From NCBI GenBank assembly GCA_003599195.1, contig QZIZ01000174.1:1-52235 (forward strand): a DNA stretch of 52,235 nucleotides. The letters run 5' to 3'. The notes under the pieces were generated by a model. The model saw nothing but the letters and a program-made list of their open reading frames with translations. It was not told the origin of the DNA and made no database searches. A program made the position numbers and the translations under genes. The DNA comes from Deltaproteobacteria bacterium (GTDB lineage: Bacteria; Desulfobacterota; Desulfobaccia; Desulfobaccales; 0-14-0-80-60-11). Numbering within the stretch: the first letter of the stretch is position 1; each line of letters begins with the position of its first letter. Of this stretch, positions 41,353 to 49,613 are shown piece by piece.

Positions 41353-41559
41353 ATGGTGCTTGAGACGCACCCTACGTCCGTCTCTGAAAGTGTTTCTCGC
41401 ACAGGCTGGAAAGCCTGTGCCACCGAATCAGGGGCCTTGGGGTTTGACTGGACCCGGGCGGGCACGGAGGCCCGCCCCACAGGTATTTTCACAGTCTCTA
41501 CCTGGGTTCCGTGTAGTTTGGGAACCATGACTGGAAACATGCGCAGGCGGGACGCCTGC
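41353..41559. repeat. Cluster of four short hairpins
   Basis: GGTGC/GCACC around TTGAGAC (41353-41369), CACAGGCT/AGCCTGTG (about 41399-41418), GCGGGC/GCCCGC in GCGGGCACGGAGGCCCGCCC (about 41458-41477) and GCGCAGGC/GCCTGCGC (about 41539-41559). The third is identical over about 20 bp to a hairpin in composite C. No gene is seen here. Confidence 0.6.
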
Positions 41560-41609
41560 GCCACCAGTTTTTGGGGCCGCATTTGTTAGTATAGAAAAAA
41601 ACCAAGAAC

Positions 41610-41745
41610 TATACATAGCGACATAAATAATTGCGCATTATTCATCTTTGCGCTCTCTGCGTCTCTGGGAGATAAAAAGGTTTCCTCGCAAAGGCGCAGA
41701 GGCCGCAGAGAATGTTAAACGCGGTTAGTTAAGTCGCTCTGTATA
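41610..41745. repeat. 136-bp palindromic element, copy F
   Basis: Outer ends TATACATAGCGACATAAATA and TTAGTTAAGTCGCTCTGTATA; inner arms CGCTCTCTGCGTCTCTGGG and GCGCAGAGGCCGCAGAGA. Its length agrees with copies A and B. It is followed 3 bp later by a heptad array. Confidence 0.8.
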
Positions 41746-41747
41746 AA

Positions 41748-41789
41748 AGCTAAAAGCCGAAAGCTGACCGCTGATAGCTGATAGCCACT
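41748..41789. repeat. Period-7 array
   Basis: Units AGCTAAA, AGCCGAA, AGCTGAC, CGCTGAT, AGCTGAT, AGCCACT. It is inverted relative to the array at 40964-40998. Confidence 0.75.
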
Positions 41790-41820
41790 CTTGGGACCGG
41801 GAAAAAAATCTGATATTGTT

Positions 41821-41932
41821 ACTGATCACTGATTACTGGCCACTATCTTCAAAGCTAAGGAATTGGTGGGCAGTGCCCACCCTACTGGCCACCGATCACC
41901 GGCCCCTGGCCCCTGGCCACTGGCCGCTGAAA
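41821..41932. repeat. Two period-7 arrays ending 10 bp before nadB
   Basis: The first array is ACTGATC, ACTGATT, ACTGGCC, ACTATCT (41821-41848). The second is seven exact heptads from 41884 to 41932: ACTGGCC, ACCGATC, ACCGGCC, CCTGGCC, CCTGGCC, ACTGGCC, GCTGAAA. Between them is the hairpin GGTGGGCAGTGCCCACC. Units of the ATC and GGCC kinds mix, linking the array types. Confidence 0.8.
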
Positions 41933-41942
41933 AAGGGACTCC

Positions 41943-43571
41943 ATGGAACGGACTTCCGATGTATTGGTATTAGGCTCGGGACTGGCGGGATTGAGCTATG
42001 CCCTGAAGGTGGCGGAATTCGCCACCGTGAATCTGGTGACCAAACGGGGATTGACGGACACCTCCACCAGCAAGGCCCAGGGGGGCATTGCCGCGGTCCT
42101 GGGAGCCGACGATCGTTTTGAGTATCATATTCAGGACACCCTCACCACGGGCGAGGGCCTGACCCACCCGGACGTGGCGTCCCTGGTGGTGCGCCAGGGG
42201 CCGGAGCGCATTGAAGAGCTGGTCAACCTGGGGGCCCATTTCGACGTGGGCAAGGACAACGGCTTCGACTTGGGCCGGGAAGGCGGCCATTCCCGGCGCC
42301 GCATCATCCACGCCCATGACATGACCGGCGCGGAAGTGGAGCGCATCCTGGCGGAGAAGGTGCTGGCCCACCCCAACATCCAGGTCTTTGAAAACCACAT
42401 GGGGGTCAACCTCATCACCGAAGAGCGGGTGGTGCGCCGGGGCCGGTCCGTGGTCAACCGGGAAGCCAACTGCCTGGGGGCTTACGTCCTCAACTGCGTC
42501 AACGGCGTAGTGGATACCTTTGCGGCGGCCATTACCCTGCTGGCCACCGGGGGCGTGGGCAAGGTATATTTGTATACCAGCAATCCCGACATCGCCACCG
42601 GCGACGGGGTGGCCATGGCCTACCGGGCCGGCGCGGTCATCGGCAACATGGAATTCGTGCAATTCCACCCCACCTGCCTTTATCACCCGGACGCCAAGAA
42701 CTTCCTCATCTCCGAGGCCCTCAGGGGAGAGGGTGCGGTCTTAAAAGACAGCCGGGGACGGGCCTTCATGGATAAATACCATCCCCTGAAGGACCTGGCC
42801 CCCCGGGACACCGTGGCCCGGGCCATCGATTTGGAGCTGAAAAAGAGCGGCGCGGACTGCGTCTATCTGGACATCAGCCATCGCCCCGCCGACTTTGTCG
42901 GGCAGCGTTTCCCCAACATCTCCGAGAAATGCCTGGAGTACGGGATCGACATCACCAAGGAGCCCATCCCGGTGGTGCCCGCAGCCCATTATATGTGCGG
43001 GGGGGTGGCGACGGACGCCTTCGGCCGCACCAATATTTCCCATCTCTTTGCCGTGGGCGAGGTCTCTATGACCGGGCTGCACGGGGCCAACCGGCTGGCG
43101 TCCAACTCCCTGTTGGAGGCCCTGGTCTTTTCCCATCAGGCGGCCCTGGCGGCCCGGGAGATTCTTCCCGGGTTCAAGGCCCCCCCGGAGGGCACGGCGC
43201 CGATCTGGAACCCCTACGGGGCCACGGACAGTGAAGAAGCGGTGGTAGTCTCCCACAACTGGGATGAAATCCGCCGCTGCATGTGGAACTACGTGGGTAT
43301 CGTGCGCACGGAGCGTAGGCTGCTCCGGGCCCAGCACCGCATCGATATGATCAACCAGGAGATTCAGGAATATTACTGGAATTTTTTGATCACCAGCGAT
43401 CTTCTGGAATTGCGCAACATCGCCACCGTGGCCGACCTTATCATCCGCATGGCCTTGAGCCGCAAGGAGAGCCGGGGACTCCACTACAACCTGGATTACC
43501 CCGATCGGGACGACCAGCATTTCAGCCATGACACCCTCCTCTCCGCGGAAGGTTGGCAAAATGGCGGGTGA
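41943..43571 (+). CDS. nadB: L-aspartate oxidase
   Basis: The 542-aa protein is of the succinate dehydrogenase/fumarate reductase flavoprotein family. The FAD-binding N-terminus is DVLVLGSGLAGLSYALKVAE. NadB features follow: TSKAQGGIAA, HDMTGAEVERIL and AAHYMCGGVATDAFGRT (active-site region), then LHGANRLASNSLLEALVF. It oxidises aspartate to iminoaspartate, the first step of NAD synthesis; under anaerobic conditions fumarate is the likely acceptor. nadA and nadC are not in the window. Its last 11 bp overlap the REC-GGDEF gene. A heptad array ends 10 bp before the start. Confidence 0.95.
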   Translation: MERTSDVLVLGSGLAGLSYALKVAEFATVNLVTKRGLTDTSTSKAQGGIAAVLGADDRFEYHIQDTLTTGEGLTHPDVASLVVRQGPERIEELVNLGAHFDVGKDNGFDLGREGGHSRRRIIHAHDMTGAEVERILAEKVLAHPNIQVFENHMGVNLITEERVVRRGRSVVNREANCLGAYVLNCVNGVVDTFAAAITLLATGGVGKVYLYTSNPDIATGDGVAMAYRAGAVIGNMEFVQFHPTCLYHPDAKNFLISEALRGEGAVLKDSRGRAFMDKYHPLKDLAPRDTVARAIDLELKKSGADCVYLDISHRPADFVGQRFPNISEKCLEYGIDITKEPIPVVPAAHYMCGGVATDAFGRTNISHLFAVGEVSMTGLHGANRLASNSLLEALVFSHQAALAAREILPGFKAPPEGTAPIWNPYGATDSEEAVVVSHNWDEIRRCMWNYVGIVRTERRLLRAQHRIDMINQEIQEYYWNFLITSDLLELRNIATVADLIIRMALSRKESRGLHYNLDYPDRDDQHFSHDTLLSAEGWQNGG

Positions 43572-44955
43572 GAGGATACTCCTGGCGGATGACGACCCCC
43601 GAATATTAGAGGTGCTCACCGAGTTTTTGGAGGAGCAGGGGTATGAAGTCCATGCCGTCCGGGACGGCATGCAGGCCCTGGCCGCGATTAACGCCCGGGA
43701 ATTCACCCTGGCCCTGCTGGACCTCCAACTGCCCGGCCTCTCCGGGCTGGAGCTGCTCTCCCGGATCAAAGCCCGGGCCCCGGAAACCGAGGTCATCCTC
43801 TTCACCGGCCACGCCGGACTGGAAAGCGCAGTCCAGGCCCTGCGGCTGGGAGCTTATGACTACTTGCTGAAGTCGGACCTCCTGCTGGCGGACCTCCAGG
43901 CGGTAATCAACCGGGCCCTGGAGCGGCGCCGTCTGGCCCAGACCAACTTCAACCTGCTGGAAAATCTGCGCCAGACCCAGGAAGAACTGGCCCAGCGGCG
44001 GACCTCGGAGCTCCAACAGATCAGGCGCATCGGCGAGACCCTGGCCGGACCTTTGACCGGGGTGCAGATTATCCAGGGCATGTTCAGCCTCATCCTGGAG
44101 AGCCTGCCCCTGGCGGTGCTGGGCCTGGAACTCACCGGCGGCGGTGAGGACCTACCCCGCGAGGCCTACCGCCGGCATCCGGGCACGGATACCGCCACTT
44201 TCGAAGCCTTCAGAGTCTGGCTGAAAGACCGCCTGGATGATTGGAGGCCTTACCTGATGGGCAAAGCGGCTCAGGGGCCGGGCAACTGCCAGGGGCCGCT
44301 GCCGGAGATGCTCGAAGCCCTGGTGGAAGCCGGGGAGGTAAGAGGCCTGGTGGCCGCGGGCCGGGAGACTCCCTTCTCCCCTGAAGAAACGGAACTCTTC
44401 TACATCTTTACCCTCCAGGGAGGGGCTGCTTTTAAAAGCCTGGCCCTTTATGAGCAGGTGCGCAGCCTGGCCATCCGCGACGGCTTGACCGGCCTATATA
44501 ATTACCGCTACTTTTGGGAAGTGCTGCACCGGGAAGTGGAACTGGCCCGCCGCTACGAACATTCCTTATCTTTGCTTTTCCTGGATATCGATGATTTCAA
44601 ACAGGTCAACGACACCCTGGGCCACCAGGTGGGGGACATGGTTCTAAAGGCCCTGGGAGCTTATCTCCAGGACGCGGTGCGCCAGGCCGACCTGGTCTGC
44701 CGCTACGGCGGGGAGGAGTTCGTCGTTTTGCTCTCCGAAACCGACTCCCAGGAGGCCAAAATTTCCGCGGAGCGGCTGCGCCAGGGTATCTCGCAGATCA
44801 CCGTGAACCTGCCGGAGAAGGAACTGCATTTTACGGTGAGCATCGGCGTGGCGCAGCTGGAGCCGGGCATGGATGGGGACAACCTGGTGAAAGCCGCGGA
44901 CCACGCGCTCTACCAGGCCAAACAGACCGGGAAAAACAGGGTGTGTGGTTCTTAG
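43561..44955 (+). CDS. Response regulator with GGDEF diguanylate cyclase domain
   Basis: The protein has 464 aa. It has a receiver domain at 1-120 (ILLADDDPRILEVLTEFLEE; phospho-acceptor Asp in LLDLQLPG), a helical linker and a GAF-like region at about 145-290. The C-terminal GGDEF domain has signature RYGGEEFVVLL and an upstream RQAD that fits the RxxD inhibitory site. It makes c-di-GMP from GTP, under phosphorylation and probable product inhibition. The ATG 43561 lies inside the nadB 3' end (11-bp overlap). A histidine kinase at 45628-46440 is a possible partner. Confidence 0.9.
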   Translation: MAGERILLADDDPRILEVLTEFLEEQGYEVHAVRDGMQALAAINAREFTLALLDLQLPGLSGLELLSRIKARAPETEVILFTGHAGLESAVQALRLGAYDYLLKSDLLLADLQAVINRALERRRLAQTNFNLLENLRQTQEELAQRRTSELQQIRRIGETLAGPLTGVQIIQGMFSLILESLPLAVLGLELTGGGEDLPREAYRRHPGTDTATFEAFRVWLKDRLDDWRPYLMGKAAQGPGNCQGPLPEMLEALVEAGEVRGLVAAGRETPFSPEETELFYIFTLQGGAAFKSLALYEQVRSLAIRDGLTGLYNYRYFWEVLHREVELARRYEHSLSLLFLDIDDFKQVNDTLGHQVGDMVLKALGAYLQDAVRQADLVCRYGGEEFVVLLSETDSQEAKISAERLRQGISQITVNLPEKELHFTVSIGVAQLEPGMDGDNLVKAADHALYQAKQTGKNRVCGS

Positions 44956-45554
44956 GCGATATAATCCAAGACTTGAAAGCCGTGTTCTTTTAAGGCCTCA
45001 ATAATGGGCTGCAAGTCGCACTTGATGAGCCGGAAATAGTAGGGGCGTTTCCCCTCTTTGCTCGGCCCCAGGGCCACGTTGATGACCCGCCCCCCGGCCT
45101 CGTTGATCAGGCGGGATGCTTCCTCCAGGACCTCCGGCCTGTCCTCCAGGAGCAGATCCAGCCGGGAACTGCTTCTGAGCAGTCCCAGCATGGAGAGGAA
45201 GGCGGAGATCAGGTCCATCAGGGTGATAACCCCCACCAGCCTGCCGGCCGACAACACCGGCATGCCCCCGATCTTATGGTCGTAAACCAGCCGGGCCGCC
45301 TCCTCCACCGGGGTTTCGGGGGTGACGGTGATGGGGTTTTTGAGCATCACGTCCTCCACCGTGATCTTCTCCAGCATGGAGGCCAGGAGCACTTCCCTTA
45401 AGTCCCGGGAAGTGATCCACCCCACCAGGCGGTCGTCCTGGACCACCGGCAGATGGCGGATACTGTGCTGCTGCATCAATTTCAAGGCCTGGCCCACCCG
45501 CTTGTCGGGAGCAATGGTCACCAGATTCTCGCTCATGATCTTATTGACCAGCAT
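44952..45554 (-). CDS. Tandem CBS-domain protein with C-terminal ACT-like region
   Basis: The 200-aa protein has two CBS motifs: residues 1-60 (VNKIMSENLVTIAPDKRVG, RHLPVVQDDRLVGWITSRDL) and 68-125 (VEDVMLKNPITVTPETPVEE, GGMPVLSAGRLVGVITLMDL). Residues 135-200 resemble an ACT-like fold. CBS pairs bind adenine nucleotides and report energy state. Convergent with the REC-GGDEF gene, sharing 4 bp at the 3' ends. Confidence 0.88.
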   Translation of the reverse strand: MLVNKIMSENLVTIAPDKRVGQALKLMQQHSIRHLPVVQDDRLVGWITSRDLREVLLASMLEKITVEDVMLKNPITVTPETPVEEAARLVYDHKIGGMPVLSAGRLVGVITLMDLISAFLSMLGLLRSSSRLDLLLEDRPEVLEEASRLINEAGGRVINVALGPSKEGKRPYYFRLIKCDLQPIIEALKEHGFQVLDYIA

Positions 45555-45627
45555 CTTCCCTCTCCTGGCTGAAATTGCCCCACCTTAAAACAAAATGGCG
45601 GGAATTTCAAGGGAATTAGCAAGGTTG

Positions 45628-46440
45628 TTAACTTCTCGCATTAAACAACGACAATGATTCTTGGCAACGCGGCAGCTTAACCCAAAAGGAGGAGCCGCGG
45701 CCCAATTCGCTGTCGCACCAGATTTCGCCGCCCAGCTTATCGACCAAGGTCTTGGCCACTGCCAAGCCGTAACCCGAGGAAGGCTCCCCCATGGTTGGCT
45801 GCGCACTGAGCCGGACTCCCTTCTGAAATAACTTGTCTCGATCATCCTTGCTCAATCCCGGGCCTTCATCCCGCACCCCGCAAAGGAGATGCTCCGGTTC
45901 CGTCTTAATCGTGACCCAAACCTTACTTCCGGGTTCTGAGAATTTTATCGCATTGGACAGCAAATTATCCAGGGTGGCGGCCACTGCGACTCGGTCGGTC
46001 CAGGCAAAAGCGCCTTCGCCAGGCGCCTCGAAAGTGAGGTTAATCAACTTTGCTTCAGCTGCGCGGCGATAGAAATTACATGCGCGCTCCACTAAGAGAG
46101 CCAGATTCACCTTTTCGAACTTCAGCTCGTATTCTTCCGAAGAATGAACATCTATCAGTTTGGGAGTTAAATGCGTCATCAAATCGCAGACTCGCCGCAT
46201 TCCGTTCAGCCACAAATGAACTTCTTTGTTCGGGTAATCTTTTAGCGTAAGCTGCAAGAGCTCAGCGACACCCGAGAGCACCGTGAGATGGTTGTTTAAA
46301 AGGTGGGCCACAAACGCGGTGTTCTGCGGATCAAAGGGAGGCAATTGTTCTATGCTTGACAGAGCTTTATTCAGCTCTTCCTTGGCCTTGACGATGGAAC
46401 TTATGGTTTCTTCTTTGGGTGTAGTCACGACCATCCTCAC
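45628..46440 (-). CDS. Cytoplasmic sensor histidine kinase
   Basis: The 270-aa protein has no TM segment and no recognised input domain beyond a helical N-terminus. The phospho-acceptor region is unusual (FVAHLLNNHLTVLSGVAELL; His in AHLLNN or NNHLT). The HATPase domain has the N box NLLSNAIKFS, G1 VRDEGPGLS and G2 GYGLAVAKTLVDKLGG. GTG 46440 or ATG 46434 may be the start; the latter has AAAGG 5 bp upstream. The nearest response regulator is the GGDEF protein at 43561. Confidence 0.85.
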   Translation of the reverse strand: MRMVVTTPKEETISSIVKAKEELNKALSSIEQLPPFDPQNTAFVAHLLNNHLTVLSGVAELLQLTLKDYPNKEVHLWLNGMRRVCDLMTHLTPKLIDVHSSEEYELKFEKVNLALLVERACNFYRRAAEAKLINLTFEAPGEGAFAWTDRVAVAATLDNLLSNAIKFSEPGSKVWVTIKTEPEHLLCGVRDEGPGLSKDDRDKLFQKGVRLSAQPTMGEPSSGYGLAVAKTLVDKLGGEIWCDSELGRGSSFWVKLPRCQESLSLFNARS

Positions 46441-46469
46441 CTTTAATCAGTCAGGGCCACTCTTAGTTT

Positions 46470-48122
46470 TCAATACCCGTCATCCCGGTAGTTACACTTA
46501 TTGCCGTCACAATCCAGTATCTCCGTCGAGGGGTCAATCTGGGCGTACGGATTACCGACCTTTTTATCGTAATTTATACTCCCATCCGGATTTTTGGCGT
46601 AGATCCAATATTTCGGAGTGTTCGGCGTGCCGGGAGGCAAATTGACCGTGGGGGAGAAGCCGTAATCCGAGACGTAGCCTCTCCGCTCAATAATCTTATT
46701 TTTGGTTACCGTGACCACCAGGAGGTCGAAGGACCAAGTGATACGGGCGCCGAGTCTGGGGCGCGGATCATTGCCCTGATAGACTTTGCAATGCTTCTGG
46801 ACGCTTTTCATGGCACAAGAGACCGTGTCATCGGCCACGGGGAAATGCGTTGCGACCGTGAGGCGTGGACGAGGATCGATCTGGCTGAGAAGGTAGCCGA
46901 ATGCGCCCTGGGGACTATGGGAGCTATTCTGGATCGTTGTCAAGTTTTCGACCCCGGGGTCATCAAACGGGGGAAGCTCGTCGAGATGCTCATTCTTCAT
47001 GGCCCACACCTGCGCCGGAATGACCATTTCGTGGATGAACACGTCCACGCCCTTGCCCCCGTTAATGGCCTGGTTGAGGCTGTGGTATTCGGGCTTGGTG
47101 TCGCTGGTGTAGATCAGGGAGAGGGCTTTTGCCGGATCCCACAAATCCTTCTTTGACGGCCACCACTCGAGCTTGTAGCCGATGGAGCCCATGCGGGTAT
47201 GGATCACCGGCCAGTGGGTTATCTTCACCCTGGTTTTGGCGTTTTGATAGGCGATGTTTTTGGTGGGATCTTGCCCGTATTGGGTCCAGTCCAGCTCAAT
47301 GGGGATTAAGGCATAGGCGTCCCCCCAAGGATCGTCTCCGACGGGGGTGGGCGTGCATGGCAATCCCCACCTATTCCTTATCTGATTTTGTGTGGGGTAG
47401 CCGGGATAGCTGGTGGTTTGGAAGCTGAAGCTCTCCGAGTGCCACCGGCAGGCTTTCCGGAGCGCATCGCAATAATCTGCTGTGCCGTCATTATATGGTC
47501 CACTGGAGTTACCATCGGGATCGGTGTAGATCAGTCCTGACCTCCCGGGTCCCCAGACGTACAGGGGAGATTTGCGGTCTGCCGAGGGTCCGAAGCAGTA
47601 GATGTGGGTCAGATCACTCATATGATCGCCGTGCAGATGGGCCAGGAAGACCTTGTCCATCCTGCCGAACCCCACATTCATCGCGCCGTAATTGGCGCAC
47701 ACCCCGGAGCCGCAGTCGAAGACGAACTGGTCCAAGGGCATATGGTTGTTTTTGTCCCAGCCCACCTCTACAAAGACGCTCATCATCTGCTGGGCCTTGC
47801 GTACGGGGGGGATGCATGAACCCATGAACGTGATCCGCATCTCGTTTTCGTCCAGTGGGGTGATGGTCGTCGGTATGTACTCGTTGTAGGGGTAGAACCA
47901 ATCTAGATGCTGGAAATATGAATACCTCTGCGATCTGGCGGCGTTGCTCCAGCTGCACGCCGGCCCGGGCGGGCAGTTGCACGATTGGTCTGCCTGGGTT
48001 TTTCCCGCTCCAGGGATGAATATGCCCCCCCCGAAGGCCAGCCCCCCCAAGGCCAGCCCCGAAATCTTCACAGCTTCTCGCCTCGTTAAACCTTTGGGGT
48101 CTGTTTCCCGGGAGTCATCCAC
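46470..48122 (-). CDS. Tat-exported metallo-beta-lactamase-fold hydrolase
   Basis: The 550-aa protein has a twin-arginine signal (GLTRREAVKISGLALGGLAF) followed by a signal-peptidase-like site near KTQADQ. The metal-binding motif is VFLAHLHGDHMSDL, with further ligand candidates in YTSDTKPEYHS and FIHEMVIPAQVW. It resembles MBL-fold hydrolases annotated as GntH-like. The mature N-terminus is Cys-rich (QSCNCPPGPACSW). The GTG at 48122 has an AAGGAG site. It should fold with metal in the cytoplasm and be exported through the TatABC system. The substrate is unknown. Confidence 0.82.
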   Translation of the reverse strand: MDDSRETDPKGLTRREAVKISGLALGGLAFGGGIFIPGAGKTQADQSCNCPPGPACSWSNAARSQRYSYFQHLDWFYPYNEYIPTTITPLDENEMRITFMGSCIPPVRKAQQMMSVFVEVGWDKNNHMPLDQFVFDCGSGVCANYGAMNVGFGRMDKVFLAHLHGDHMSDLTHIYCFGPSADRKSPLYVWGPGRSGLIYTDPDGNSSGPYNDGTADYCDALRKACRWHSESFSFQTTSYPGYPTQNQIRNRWGLPCTPTPVGDDPWGDAYALIPIELDWTQYGQDPTKNIAYQNAKTRVKITHWPVIHTRMGSIGYKLEWWPSKKDLWDPAKALSLIYTSDTKPEYHSLNQAINGGKGVDVFIHEMVIPAQVWAMKNEHLDELPPFDDPGVENLTTIQNSSHSPQGAFGYLLSQIDPRPRLTVATHFPVADDTVSCAMKSVQKHCKVYQGNDPRPRLGARITWSFDLLVVTVTKNKIIERRGYVSDYGFSPTVNLPPGTPNTPKYWIYAKNPDGSINYDKKVGNPYAQIDPSTEILDCDGNKCNYRDDGY

Positions 48123-48278
48123 GGTGGTTCTCCTTTTTGTCTGAGGTTATGCAGGAACCTTAGTCATCGCGGTTTTCCTATCTAGCCAGATTGTCTCAGA
48201 AAGTGCATGGTAGCACAAACCTTGAGTCTTCACCCAAATTTAATGACAATCATCCTGTCATGCTTATAAGCCCGAGAT

Positions 48279-48370
48279 TTATCCCACCCGCCTCAGCGCC
48301 GCGGCAATCCCCACCTTGGCGGCGCGCCAGGCGGGCAGCGCCGCGGCCAGGACGCCTCCGGCCACGCCCG
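48279..48370 (-). pseudogene. 3' stub of a third FtsX-type ABC permease
   Basis: On the minus strand this encodes about 29 residues, VLAAALPAWRAAKVGIAAAL then RRVG and stop. They match the C-terminus of the permease at 49614-50765 almost base for base over about 85 bp. Homology ends at about 48370, 8 bp before the acyltransferase stop. A third tandem permease copy has therefore lost all but its 3' end. Confidence 0.8.
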
Positions 48371-48377
48371 TTTCGGA

Positions 48378-49565
48378 TCAGAGATAGTAGAGCCACCACC
48401 AGTCCCGGTGACGGGATTTCAGGCCGGCATACCAACGACAGGCCGGATAGAGGATTAACGCCCCCATTATCCAGGCCAAATAAGTCGACACCAAGTCATG
48501 TGAGTAATCTATGGGCCAGACCTGCCACGGGGGATTGGTAAAGAGCCAGTCAGCTTCCCCATAACGCACCAGTTCCGTCCCCACCGCCATGGCATGGAGC
48601 AGGGGGAGATGTAGGATATAGAAAAAAAACGGCACCTGTCCCAAAAGAACCAATGGCCGGGTGAGCTGAGCGGGTAACTTTTCGCACCAGGCCAGAGCCA
48701 GAAAGGCCGGCCCGAGGGCAATGAGCAGGTAAAGAAGCGAAGGTGGGTATTTCTGGCAGTTGAGGAAGGAAAAAAAGGTAAACAATCGGGTGGCCTGGGT
48801 GGTCCAGGGGGTGGCGTCACCATAGAGGTTGAGTCCCCGCAAAATGATAAAGACCAGAATCAGCCCCGTTCCCAATCCCAGGAGGAGCTTCCGCCGCGGG
48901 GAAGTTTCCCATTGCAAAACCGGTCCGAAGGCGTATCCCGCGGCCATAACGCCGATCCAGGGGATAAGAGGATATATGACGACGAACTCATAGCCGGGAA
49001 CAGGCTGCAACGTCCCCGGAACATGGAGGATGCGCCAGAGCCAACTAAAAGCCCCGAAGGTTTCGGGTGTTAGTGAATCCAGGAGGTTATGCCCTACAAT
49101 CATCACCAGACCCAAGAGACCTGCCAGCCACCGGGGGAGAATCAGGAGTCCCGCCAGAGTGATGAGACACCAGCCGATGCACCAAATCACCCCTAACTTC
49201 ACGTAGTGATAGTCAAAATTAAAATACCAACCGAAGCGGACAACGGTAAGCTCCAAGAAAATAAGCCATAGTCCGCGAGCTACGAGCGTTTTTTGCATCT
49301 GTCCCAAGGTCTTGCCGTGGGAAAATGAGAAAAAGACTCCCACTCCAGATAAGAAAATAAATACGGGCGCGCAGAAATTGGTAATCCAGCGGGTGACGAA
49401 AAAGCCGGCGGTGGTTTGGACCAGGTCAGCGGGATTGAAGAAGTAGTGGGCATGGGAAAAAAAGTCCCGGGAGTGGTCAAGAGCCATGAACAGCATGGCC
49501 AAGCCCCGGAGTATATCGATGCTCTCTAAACGCTGCTGGGGATGAAGACCCTGGGGGGATTCCAT
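48378..49565 (-). CDS. Heparan-alpha-glucosaminide N-acetyltransferase-like membrane acyltransferase (DUF1624/YeiB type)
   Basis: The 395-aa protein has about 10 TM segments. The N-terminus is diagnostic: RLESIDILRGLAMLFMALDH, then FFVTRWITNFCAPVFIFLSG. Relatives transfer acyl groups across the membrane to sugars or remain uncharacterised. A perfect -10 hexamer TATAAT lies 18 bp upstream on the minus strand (49588-49583) with a poor -35, so the leader could be very short. The gene sits between a truncated and a complete FtsX-type permease, as if it had replaced the body of the third permease. Confidence 0.83.
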   Translation of the reverse strand: MESPQGLHPQQRLESIDILRGLAMLFMALDHSRDFFSHAHYFFNPADLVQTTAGFFVTRWITNFCAPVFIFLSGVGVFFSFSHGKTLGQMQKTLVARGLWLIFLELTVVRFGWYFNFDYHYVKLGVIWCIGWCLITLAGLLILPRWLAGLLGLVMIVGHNLLDSLTPETFGAFSWLWRILHVPGTLQPVPGYEFVVIYPLIPWIGVMAAGYAFGPVLQWETSPRRKLLLGLGTGLILVFIILRGLNLYGDATPWTTQATRLFTFFSFLNCQKYPPSLLYLLIALGPAFLALAWCEKLPAQLTRPLVLLGQVPFFFYILHLPLLHAMAVGTELVRYGEADWLFTNPPWQVWPIDYSHDLVSTYLAWIMGALILYPACRWYAGLKSRHRDWWWLYYL

Positions 49566-49613
49566 GGTCTCACTCTTTAAGGATTATACCTGAATTATCA
49601 ATGAGCAAACTAT

